Source of the DNA: Planctomycetaceae bacterium
Lineage (GTDB): Bacteria > Planctomycetota > Planctomycetia > Pirellulales > Thermoguttaceae
Reading direction: 5' to 3'
Length of the DNA: 8,734 nt
Assembly: GCA_031257725.1 (NCBI GenBank)
Contig: JAIROD010000808.1
Coordinates: 1 to 8,734 of the forward strand
In this document: in pieces, positions 1 to 7,900 of the stretch
Position numbering within the stretch: the stretch's first letter is position 1
How the letters are laid out: each line of letters starts with the position of its first letter
Notes under the pieces: model-generated
Databases searched by the model: none
What the model was told of the DNA's origin: nothing
Seen by the model: only the letters and a program-made list of their open reading frames with translations
Position numbers and translations under genes: made by a program

Positions 1-5
1 AGGGG

Positions 6-90
6 CAAGTCGGCTATCGCCGTATTTAGTAAAAACCTTTCGGCGAAAGGTCGCCTACCATCGAATGACCAATCTACTGAATAATTACAA
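6..90 (-). repeat. Modular palindromic intergenic repeat, copy 1
   Basis: This 85-nt unit has three parts. A 17-nt module, CAAGTCGGCTATCGCCG, lies at 6-22. A hairpin with core TCGGCGA lies at 35-51. A 38-nt tail lies at 53-90. The 17-nt module recurs exactly, inverted, at 8379-8395. The tail recurs inverted at 8318-8355 with only 2 mismatches in 38. The hairpin and adjacent GCCTACC recur in direct orientation at 8441-8465 with one mismatch in 25. Several copies in one window, each palindromic and intergenic, fit a dispersed REP-like family. Strand is given so that this copy and copy 2 read in the same sense. No coding capacity is seen here. Confidence 0.8.
31..51 (-). terminator. Probable rho-independent terminator of the sensor kinase gene
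   Basis: Read on the minus strand, the stem ACCTTTC/GAAAGGT (7 bp, loop GCC) is followed directly by a short T run (TTTTT, partly inside the stem). It lies about 75 nt downstream of the kinase stop codon at 127-129. The hairpin is the central part of repeat copy 1, so the repeat appears to double as a terminator. The stem is short and the T run modest, so termination strength is uncertain. Confidence 0.5.
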
Positions 91-126
91 AAAAGGTTAA
101 AACAAAATAGACAATTACGTTTTATG

Positions 127-3100
127 CTAATCCATCTCATGCAATAAAAATTGATGTAATATTTTTTGCAAGGCGCGGACATCGATTGGTTTTGCGAGGT
201 GACCGTTCATACCGTGATCAAAGCATTTTTGTATTTCTTCGGCAAAAGCATGAGCAGTCAACGCAATCACCGGCATTTCAGCATAACGCGGATTGGCACG
301 AATATGTTTAATTGTTTCAAATCCGTCCATCACCGGCATCTGAATGTCCAGAAATACCAAATCAAAAATCGGATTCCTCCCCGCCTGCTCCGATTCCTGC
401 AACCGCTCAAGGGCAATCTCACCGTTTTCCGCAACTGTTACATCAAGTTCCATCTTTTCCAGCAATGCCTTCGCCACCATCACATTGACCTTGTTGTCTT
501 CAACCAGCAATACCCGAAAACCGGCTAGTGATTTTTTCTCGTGCGGCAACGGTACATTTATTATCGTACTCTTTTGATGTTCCGTATCCGTTTCCGAGTT
601 GTCTGCCGATGATAATTTGGCGGTATCTTTTGCGTTCGGATCCACACCCAAAACACACGTGAACATGATATTCGTTCCAACCCCCAACTCACTCTCCAAC
701 GAAATCTTGCCGCCCATCAGACTAACCAAACTTCGTGTTATTGTTAAACCCAACCCCACTCCGCCATATTGACGTGTAATCGAGGTATCCGTTTGACTAA
801 ACGCCGAGAACAGTTTTTGCGTTTGATTCGGTAACATTCCAATTCCCGTGTCTTTCACGGAAAACGCCACGACCGCCTCGTCCCCCTTCACCGATTCCAA
901 CTCTGCCGTAACCGTAATCGAACCTTGTTTGGAAAATTTGAACGAATTACCAACCAGATTGATGAATATTTGGCGCAACCGTAAATGATCGCCCAAAAGC
1001 GTTTTCGGAATATCAGTTGATTGGTTAAAGATTAATTTAATTCCTGTTTCGGTACTTTGCTCCCGAAAAATAATATCAATGTCCCCCAGCACCTCACTCA
1101 GTGAAAACGGCGCATGTTCCAATGTCATTTTGCCCGTTTCCATTTTTGAAAAGTCAAGAATATCATTGATAATTCCGAGAAGCGACCGTGCCGCACGATA
1201 GGCGTTGTTGGTGTACTGATGTTGTTGTTCATCCAACGACGTTTCCAGCAAAAGATGAGTCAAACCAATAATCGCATTCATTGGCGTACGAATTTCATGA
1301 CTCATATTCGCCATAAATTCACTCTTGGCTTTGTTCGCCGCCTGCGCCGCAAGAATTGCACTTTTCAACTCAAGATGAGTTTTTATTCGTGCCAACAATT
1401 CTTCCTTGTCAAACGGTTTTTCGATATAATCATTTGCGCCGGATTGAAATCCCAAAAGAACATCCTGTATCTGATTCTTTGCCGTCAACATCAATATTGG
1501 TAAATTAAACAACGAATATTTTTCCCGTAAATTTTTACAAACATCATATCCCGACATTTTAGGCATCATCACATCCAAGAGAATCAAATCGACGTTTTTC
1601 CCGTTCTTAATCAGTTCCAACGCCTCCGAACCGTTGTACGCACTCGACACCGAATAATTCCGTACCGATAAAAAATTCTTCAACACCTGAATATTGACCG
1701 GTTCATCATCGACAACAAGAATTTCGTAACTCCCGTCGGCGTTTTCTTTATTTTCATCTTGTAATTTTTCCGACGTTTTATCGATGACGGCGAAATCTTC
1801 CATATCGATAATGGATTTCTTGTTTTCATTATTGCGGTCGATTGTTTCCCGCGATACTTTGGACAACGGCATCGTGAACGTAAATTTTGCCCCCGCACCC
1901 TCTTTCGATTCAACATTCATTGTTCCGCCGTGCAGTTCGACCAGTTTTTTTGTAATCGATAATCCTAAACCGGTTCCGCCGTACTCCCGTGCGGTTGAAC
2001 CGTCAACCTGTTCAAACGATTCGAAGATGCGGTCAAATTTATCTTCCGGTATTCCGATTCCCGTATCGGCAATAGAAACCGCAACCGAATCACTCAGAAC
2101 CGTTGCCGATACACAAACTTTCCCTTTTTCGGTAAACTTAACGGCGTTGCCGATCAAGTTGTACAAAATCTGCTGAATCCGGTTTTCATCCGCGTCAACA
2201 ATCGGCAATGAACTGTCAATCTCATTCACCAACATCAAGTCTTTTCCCTTCACCAACGGTTTCGACAAAATGATGACGGTATCGACAATTGTTTTCAAAT
2301 CGACCGGTTTGATTTGCAGAATGATTTCTTTATTTTTCAGTTTTGTGAAATCCAAAATATCGTTGACGAGATTGGAGAGACGTTTACCGCTGTTGGAAAC
2401 GAGGGCAAGGTTGAATTTTTGTTCTTGGGTGAGCGAACCGGTTGCGCCGTCAATCATTGATTCGACAATTCCGATAATCCCGTTGATCGGCGTACGCAAC
2501 TCATGCGAAGTATTCGCCATAAATTCATCTTTCAATTCGTTTAATCTGTTCAGATATTGATTCTTTTCCTCCAATGCTTTGGCGTGATCCTGTAATTTTT
2601 TGATCAACGTATTAATTTCTTCCGCCATGAATTTGAATGCTTTGGACAAAGAACCGATTTCGTCGTTGCTTTTGATGACCGGTATGGCAACATCAAAATT
2701 TCCTTGACCGAGAATGTTGGCGGTTTTTGAAAGTAAGAGGATGGGGCGGGAGATATTTCCGGCAATGAGATAAAGCAGCAACGCAATGACAATAATAGAA
2801 ATTAACGAAACGGCAACAACATAATTTCTCACGGCGTGAGCGTTATTGAGAATTTTTGTCATGGGAATACTGACGGCGACTGACCAGGGCGTGGTTACTT
2901 CGCTGAATTGAATGGGCATGAAGACGGTGTAAAAATCTTTGCTGGCGGCGGTAAAGATTTCACCGTTTTTGACTGCATTTTTAGCGTCGGCGACATTTTG
3001 GACACGGATGGGGTCCACTTGGATAATTGCCTGAGCCAGTTCGGGATTGAGCAGCGTTAAATCTAATTTTTTCTCATCAAATGTTTTGGCGAATTCTTTT

Positions 3101-4011
3101 AAGGAATCAATAAAACGTCGGCTGTTGTCGAATTTTTCGATTTGTTCTTTATTGTTTTGATCATTGACGGGATTTTGGGCGAGGTATTGTTCGGCGAGTT
3201 TGACGGCTTGCTTGACTTTGGAATGGTCGGCGAGCAGCATTCGGTACACGGTGGTTTCGGTCAAATTTTTTCCGAGATGTAGTTTGTTTGGGTGGGCGAC
3301 TACTGCGCCGGCGTTGGAGATAATCCACGAAAAACCTTCCTGACCATGCGGATTCACTTTGGAAACCATTTCCTGTAATTTGTCGAGAACGAAATCGGAG
3401 GAGATGATTCCGATAAACCGATCTTCATGAATAATAGGAAAGACCATACTGGCGAGCATCACGGGTTTTCCCTGAACCTGATAGGGATAAGGATCGGTGA
3501 TATATTCATGTTTTTCGGTTTTGGGAATGATATACCAATCGGCAATATCAATATCGTACAACGGTTCAACACTGATTTGATCGCCGGATTTATTCCAGTA
3601 AGGCGCATAACGTCCTGTATCGTCGTAGGTTGGTTTTTGTCCGGCATATTCTTTATCTTTCCCGTCAAGAGCGTCGGGGTCGTAGGCGATACAAAAAGCG
3701 GTGATATATTCTTTTTGGGCGAGTGTATTCCGAAGAATATCGTTCATCATTTTCCTGTCGGTGAGGTTGTTGTCTTTCAACGCTTCAAAAACTGTTGCGA
3801 GTGTTTCGGAGGTAATTCGTGCGCCTTGCAATTCCGCTTTGATTTCGTTTTTATATTTATCGGCGGTCTCTTGCGCAAGACTAAACGCATCGTTTTTTTC
3901 CATCTCGAAAGTTTTATTCGAAACTATTACCGTAAGAACGGAAAACGATACAATAACAACTGCCGACACAAGAAAAAATATTTTCGCTTGTAAACTTAAA
4001 TTGGCGAACAT
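127..4011 (-). CDS. Tandem hybrid sensor histidine kinase (dCache-HAMP-HK-REC-HK-REC)
   Basis: This is an inner-membrane sensor kinase of 1294 residues, numbered from the ATG at 4011. TM1 is about 10-30, the periplasmic dCache-type sensor about 31-395, TM2 396-416, HAMP about 417-470. HK1 has SHELRTP with His503, N-box Asn618/Asn622, G1 Asp649 and a GGTGLGL box. REC1 has Asp768/769, Asp813, Thr843 and Lys865. HK2 has SHEIRTP with His905, N-box Asn1018/Asn1022, G1 Asp1054 and a GGVGLGL box. REC2 has Glu1171/Asp1172, Asp1222, Thr1252 and Lys1274. All phosphotransfer residues are intact in both sets. The sensor resembles those of methyl-accepting chemotaxis proteins (RYAPYW, then DWY); the ligand is unknown. 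There is no HPt domain and no neighbouring response regulator. A TTG at 4062 would add 17 residues. ATG is preferred because it gives the usual short cytoplasmic tail before TM1. Neither start has a clear Shine-Dalgarno. The stop is TAG. Confidence 0.93.
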   Translation of the reverse strand: MFANLSLQAKIFFLVSAVVIVSFSVLTVIVSNKTFEMEKNDAFSLAQETADKYKNEIKAELQGARITSETLATVFEALKDNNLTDRKMMNDILRNTLAQKEYITAFCIAYDPDALDGKDKEYAGQKPTYDDTGRYAPYWNKSGDQISVEPLYDIDIADWYIIPKTEKHEYITDPYPYQVQGKPVMLASMVFPIIHEDRFIGIISSDFVLDKLQEMVSKVNPHGQEGFSWIISNAGAVVAHPNKLHLGKNLTETTVYRMLLADHSKVKQAVKLAEQYLAQNPVNDQNNKEQIEKFDNSRRFIDSLKEFAKTFDEKKLDLTLLNPELAQAIIQVDPIRVQNVADAKNAVKNGEIFTAASKDFYTVFMPIQFSEVTTPWSVAVSIPMTKILNNAHAVRNYVVAVSLISIIVIALLLYLIAGNISRPILLLSKTANILGQGNFDVAIPVIKSNDEIGSLSKAFKFMAEEINTLIKKLQDHAKALEEKNQYLNRLNELKDEFMANTSHELRTPINGIIGIVESMIDGATGSLTQEQKFNLALVSNSGKRLSNLVNDILDFTKLKNKEIILQIKPVDLKTIVDTVIILSKPLVKGKDLMLVNEIDSSLPIVDADENRIQQILYNLIGNAVKFTEKGKVCVSATVLSDSVAVSIADTGIGIPEDKFDRIFESFEQVDGSTAREYGGTGLGLSITKKLVELHGGTMNVESKEGAGAKFTFTMPLSKVSRETIDRNNENKKSIIDMEDFAVIDKTSEKLQDENKENADGSYEILVVDDEPVNIQVLKNFLSVRNYSVSSAYNGSEALELIKNGKNVDLILLDVMMPKMSGYDVCKNLREKYSLFNLPILMLTAKNQIQDVLLGFQSGANDYIEKPFDKEELLARIKTHLELKSAILAAQAANKAKSEFMANMSHEIRTPMNAIIGLTHLLLETSLDEQQHQYTNNAYRAARSLLGIINDILDFSKMETGKMTLEHAPFSLSEVLGDIDIIFREQSTETGIKLIFNQSTDIPKTLLGDHLRLRQIFINLVGNSFKFSKQGSITVTAELESVKGDEAVVAFSVKDTGIGMLPNQTQKLFSAFSQTDTSITRQYGGVGLGLTITRSLVSLMGGKISLESELGVGTNIMFTCVLGVDPNAKDTAKLSSADNSETDTEHQKSTIINVPLPHEKKSLAGFRVLLVEDNKVNVMVAKALLEKMELDVTVAENGEIALERLQESEQAGRNPIFDLVFLDIQMPVMDGFETIKHIRANPRYAEMPVIALTAHAFAEEIQKCFDHGMNGHLAKPIDVRALQKILHQFLLHEMD

Positions 4012-4099
4012 CTTATTATTTAAATGGATAGGGGTTAAGTGTCTTCGTGATCTCGTGACCAATTGCCGCTAAGGTCATATTGGACAAATTGAACAGGGT

Positions 4100-4128
4100 A
4101 TTATAACTTACTACGTTGACTAACTCAA
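4100..4128 (-). promoter_or_regulatory. Sigma70-type promoter for the sensor kinase gene
   Basis: On the minus strand a perfect -10 box, TATAAT (4100-4105), lies exactly 17 nt downstream of TTGAGT (4123-4128), which matches four of six positions of the -35 consensus. Transcription would begin near 4093, giving a leader of about 80 nt before the ATG at 4011. It points at the kinase and lies in the gap between the two main genes, which argues that the kinase is transcribed separately. Confidence 0.6.
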
Positions 4129-4129
4129 C
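4115..4129. promoter_or_regulatory. Short inverted repeat over the -35 box, possible operator
   Basis: GTTGACTAACTCAAC is an inverted repeat with 5-bp arms (GTTGA/TCAAC) and a 5-nt spacer. It overlaps the -35 box of the kinase promoter, where a bound regulator could block or help polymerase. Arms this short occur by chance, so only the position makes it interesting. Confidence 0.25.
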
Positions 4130-4422
4130 AATTCGCCCAAAAAACAGGGAATCTCTCATAATTCAGAATTATTCACTGAAAGTTCACGGTGCGGGTTTGT
4201 CCCATGTTGTTGGGAGTGTTTGGTGTTTGGCGGCGGCGATGAGGGTGATTAGAGGACTAGGGTTATCGCGTGTTCTAGGGCAGTTGCTTTCAGAACCATC
4301 TTCAGAACTGTCTTCGTATCTATTCAGTGGATTGTTGGTCTATACTGTCAACGTGTAGAAATGGGTTGTTTTTTGATTGACGTAATAGACCTTTTCGCCA
4401 AGTCAAAAATATAATTGAAAAA
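4130..4422. other. Intergenic stretch without a convincing gene
   Basis: No gene could be supported in these roughly 290 bases. The plus strand has an 80-codon frame beginning at 4116 with no recognisable domain and no ribosome-binding site. The minus strand has 51 open codons (4339 down to the TGA at 4184-4186) without any usable start codon. They encode a Ser/Glu/Pro-rich stretch ending in TTWDKPAP. This could be a relic of a gene end or chance. The right part, from about 4360, is AT-rich. Confidence 0.4.
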
Positions 4423-4613
4423 AACCTTATTTCCAACCTGATTTTCCTAACAAAACGATTAGACAAAAAACCTTAGTAGCCCAAAATCATCAACAATCCA
4501 ACCTTATTACCTTATTAAATAAAGAGGAACAATAAGGTAATAAGGTTAATTTTTATTATTCCCATGGCTACTAAGGTTGTTTTTGTTAGGAAAATCAGGT
4601 TAGAAATAAGGTT
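4423..4613. repeat. Large nested inverted repeat (about 190 bp, three stems)
   Basis: Three stems are nested on one axis. The outer arms, 4423-4455 and 4581-4613, pair at 32 of 33 positions. The middle arms, 4469-4481 and 4566-4578, pair perfectly over 13 bp. The inner arms, 4500-4516 and 4531-4547, pair perfectly over 17 bp around a 14-nt loop. Each half carries four copies of a CCTTATT/CCTTAGT heptamer, inverted in the other half. The result would be an extended hairpin or cruciform. The size and symmetry suggest a MITE-like non-autonomous element, but no clear target-site duplication was seen. A structured RNA or a bidirectional transcription stop is also possible. Confidence 0.85.
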
Positions 4614-4641
4614 ACGTCGCGGGAATCATTGCGGGGCAAAC

Positions 4642-4657
4642 GCGGGGTAAACCCCGC
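4642..4657. repeat. Short GC-rich hairpin
   Basis: GCGGGG and CCCCGC form a perfect 6-bp stem around the tetraloop TAAA. It has no following T run on either strand, so it is not a canonical terminator. It lies downstream of the oxidoreductase gene and between the two large inverted repeats. Confidence 0.5.
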
Positions 4658-4676
4658 CGTTAACAAACGAACAACA

Positions 4677-4834
4677 ATTCCGTCCCGCATGGGACGACAC
4701 TTGAAACTATTGACCGTTTTCAAGTGTCGTCCCTAGCGGGACTTGATGGTGTCTTGCCGTCTCGACCGTAAGCTAAAGCATACGGTTAATAAAGTATTTT
4801 ACTTTTTACTTAATAGTCCCATGCGGGACAGAAT
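4677..4834. repeat. Inverted-repeat block with three GTCCC-N4-GGGAC units and a long hairpin
   Basis: The ends, 4677-4695 and 4816-4834, are inverted copies with 1 mismatch in 19. The unit GTCCC-N4-GGGAC occurs three times (4682-4695, 4729-4742, 4816-4829) and is itself a small palindrome. Between the first two units, 4691-4706 pairs perfectly with 4718-4733 (16 bp, 11-nt loop). The outer 7 bp, 4682-4688 with 4736-4742, extend this into a strong hairpin. A further weaker stem, ACCGTA/TACGGT, lies at 4765-4786. The block follows the oxidoreductase stop codon and may limit read-through, although no T run follows the hairpin. No coding sequence is seen. Confidence 0.8.
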
Positions 4835-4919
4835 CGTTACCGCTTTTGCCATAGTTTCGATGTTCGAGTGGGCTTAGAGAAAAGGTCTAATATCAGATCA
4901 TTGACTGTTTAGTATAATG

Positions 4920-7900
4920 TTAATGAAACGTAATCGCATCGGGGGCAAAACCGTAGGCGGCAGCGAGAATACGGATTGGGTGAAATGTTTTTTTTCTGGC
5001 TCCATGCTCCATCTGAAGGCAACACGAATTACAGTCGGAAACTCCAAAATCAATCTCAGGAAGACGCAATTCCTTAAATAATGCAACTCCCATTCGCAGT
5101 GAACGCCGGTAATTTTTCCGCTTAAATCCAAATGTTCCCGCCATACCACAGCAACCACGTTCAATCCGGCAAACTTTCAATTCCGGTATCAAACGAAGTA
5201 ATTCCTCAGCCGGAGTCGGAATATCAGTCCGTTGCGTTGTTCGCGTAATACTCCGGCATGGAGCGTGATAGCCAACCGTTTTACCCGACAATTTGTGATT
5301 CGGTACAAAATCAATTCGGAGTTTGCCCCCGCAGTAACATCGCCAAAGGAAATCACAAAAATCAACAACATGAGACGAAACCAACGCAATATCCATATCG
5401 TCAAGAATATTTCGGTAATCCTGAGATAAACATGACGCCGATGCCGGTTCCAATGTAACAATATGATAACCTTGACGAATCAAATCCGCAAGAAGTGTCG
5501 AATTATGCCGTGCGAGACGTTCCGCCCGATCAAAATGACCCGCCGAAAAAGAACTCAAGCCCGAAGGATGTTGACGCGGAGGAATGTACACCGTGAAATG
5601 ATTGTGTTCCAAAATCCGAACCGCTAAATCCGCTAACTTCGTATCAAAATGATTCGCAAACGTGTCCACAAAAAGCGCAACCCGATTCGCCGAAAAATGT
5701 TCCGCCAATTGAGACGGCTTGGATAACCAACTCGACCATTGCGTTCGAGCTAAAAATGTAACCTTCGCCAGTTTCGGAATCGTCCGGCTTTGAGGAATCT
5801 GCAACAATTTTTCCAGCAACCAACGCATTGTCGGATTCGATGTTGACCAATTAACCGGACAACTAATCATCGCCAGAAATCGCAGTATGGTGTCAATCCG
5901 TGAAAAAAAACGGTCTTCCAGCGAAAGTCCGTGCGCGGCAACATACGCGCTCTTACAACGGAACGCCAAATTGGAAACATCCACCTCCGCCGGACATTCT
6001 ATACGGCACATTCCGCATTGAATACAGTAATCGGCAATCTCCTTCGCCTTGTCCTGCGTCAACATCTCCAATTCCAACTCACCCTCAAGAACTCCACGCA
6101 AAAGATTGGCTTTCGCACGCGGAAGCGCATTTTCCTCCGCCAAACGACGGAACATCGGACACATCCGACTAACAGAATCATTGCGGAAACATTCACCGCA
6201 ACCGTTACAAAGATAAGTTGATTCAAAAACATGTTGCGGTTCCCATTTCAATTGTAATTCAATCTGACTCGAAAAATGACCGGAATTGTTTGCCTCCAAA
6301 CTTTCCAACACCGTTTCCGTTTTATCCGCCGCTTCCATCGCTTCAGCCGCTTCAGTTGTTTCCATCGTTTTCATATAAGGAAAAAGATGAGAATCGGAGT
6401 GACCGGAACCGTCCAAACCTAAACCGGTATGGCTTAATCCGGTTCGGTTGGTTTCACGAAAATTGGACTCGGAATGACGTTTTGCCGGATGTTCCCTGCC
6501 GCGACTCGATAACCCGCAACGTAAATTGTCTGCCCGGAGTAAAGCGGGAACAGAAAAATCAGGAATGATTTTTCCCGGATTAAATAAATGATCAGGATCA
6601 AAAATGTATTTAATATTTCGGAAAATAGGCGTTAGATCGGGAAATTGCACCGGAACAAACCGCGATTTCAAAAAACCCGTTCCCGTCTCCGAACTGACCG
6701 TGCCGCCATGTTCCAAAACTAAAGTGTAAACATCTCCAATTAAACGTTCCAGTAATGAAACCGGTTCGGATTTTGAAAAATCAATAATCGGATAAATACG
6801 AAGATGCCCCTGACCGACATGTCCCGAAATGGAAGCGGTAATTTCATGACGTTTTAAAACGTTCAACAGTTCCATCAGAAAATCTCGAAGCGCAGGAATG
6901 GGAACCGCCAAATCGTCGAAAATCGGAAACGGTTGGAAAGAACGACGCATCCGAAAAAGGATTAACTCCGACCAATGGAGAAAATCATCGAAAAGTTTAA
7001 AATCGTCCAACGTCTCAATACGCAACGCATGGAAACTAAAATGTTCTTTTTCCTGAAGTGTTTTAATCAATTGGGTAAGCCGATAGTGAACATGGGCGGG
7101 TTCTTCGTGATTGAGTAAATCTCCGGCATCCAATTCAACCAATAAAACCGCCTCCGTCTCCACCGGAAGAATACGCTGAAACCGTGAATCATATTCACAG
7201 ACCATTTTAAGCCGTCGCCGATCCACAAGTTCACAAAGTGCAGGACGAAATGACCGAATCGGTTCCACCGCAAGCATCGCCTTTTCTAACCCGTTGAAAA
7301 AAAAGATTGCACCGGCTTTCCGTTCGGGACGAGGTGTTGTTTTGAGTTTGGCTTCGACGATCAGACCAAGCGTTCCTTCACTCCCAAGCAAGAGTTGCGC
7401 TAAATCGACCGAATGTCCTTCGTCGCCCTGAAGAACACGATGACAACAATAACCAACCCGATTGACCGGAACCTGATGAGCAATGGCTGAACGGATTAAC
7501 GGCAACGAGGGAGCAAGAATCCGATAAACATCGTCGGCAACCGGATGTTCCTTGCCAAGAACAATTCCACGTGCTAAAGCAATTCCCCGCGCAACCGTAT
7601 CACGTCCGCCAAAAAATGATGAACCGGAAACAGTGGAAATAGGCGTAGGAGTATTGGTCGAGGGCAAGGAGTTTAGGTGTTTGGGAATTGATTCGCGATG
7701 CGGCGTTTCAATCGCATGGGGAAGAGCCTCACGGTTAAGAGTCAAAATTTCACCGTTGGCTAAAACAACTTTGAGTTCAAGAAGATGTTCATCGGGAAAA
7801 CCAGATTGAAGCCAATGAACTCCGGCTCCGTTACGGGCTAGAACACTGCCGATGGTTGTTGCGTGCTGAAACCCCGAAACAGGCGCAAATGTTCGCGATT

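Noticed and set aside
3427..3993. Plus-strand 188-codon frame inside the kinase gene
   Set aside because: It is antisense to the conserved sensor domain and has an odd Phe/Ile-rich composition. It is a shadow frame.
4011..4062. TTG start adding 17 residues to the sensor kinase
   Set aside because: TTG is a rare start, no Shine-Dalgarno precedes it, and the added residues form an atypical basic leader before TM1. The ATG at 4011 gives the usual layout.
4116..4358. Plus-strand 80-codon frame between the two main genes
   Set aside because: It overlaps the kinase promoter region on the other strand, has no ribosome-binding site and no recognisable domain.
4682..4742. Rho-independent terminator for the oxidoreductase
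   Set aside because: The hairpin is strong but lies about 180 nt past the stop codon and has no T run on the minus strand, so it is listed only as a repeat.
5900..6568. Several plus-strand frames of 90-116 codons inside the oxidoreductase gene
   Set aside because: They lie antisense to the conserved Fe-S motifs and linker and have no domains or start signals.
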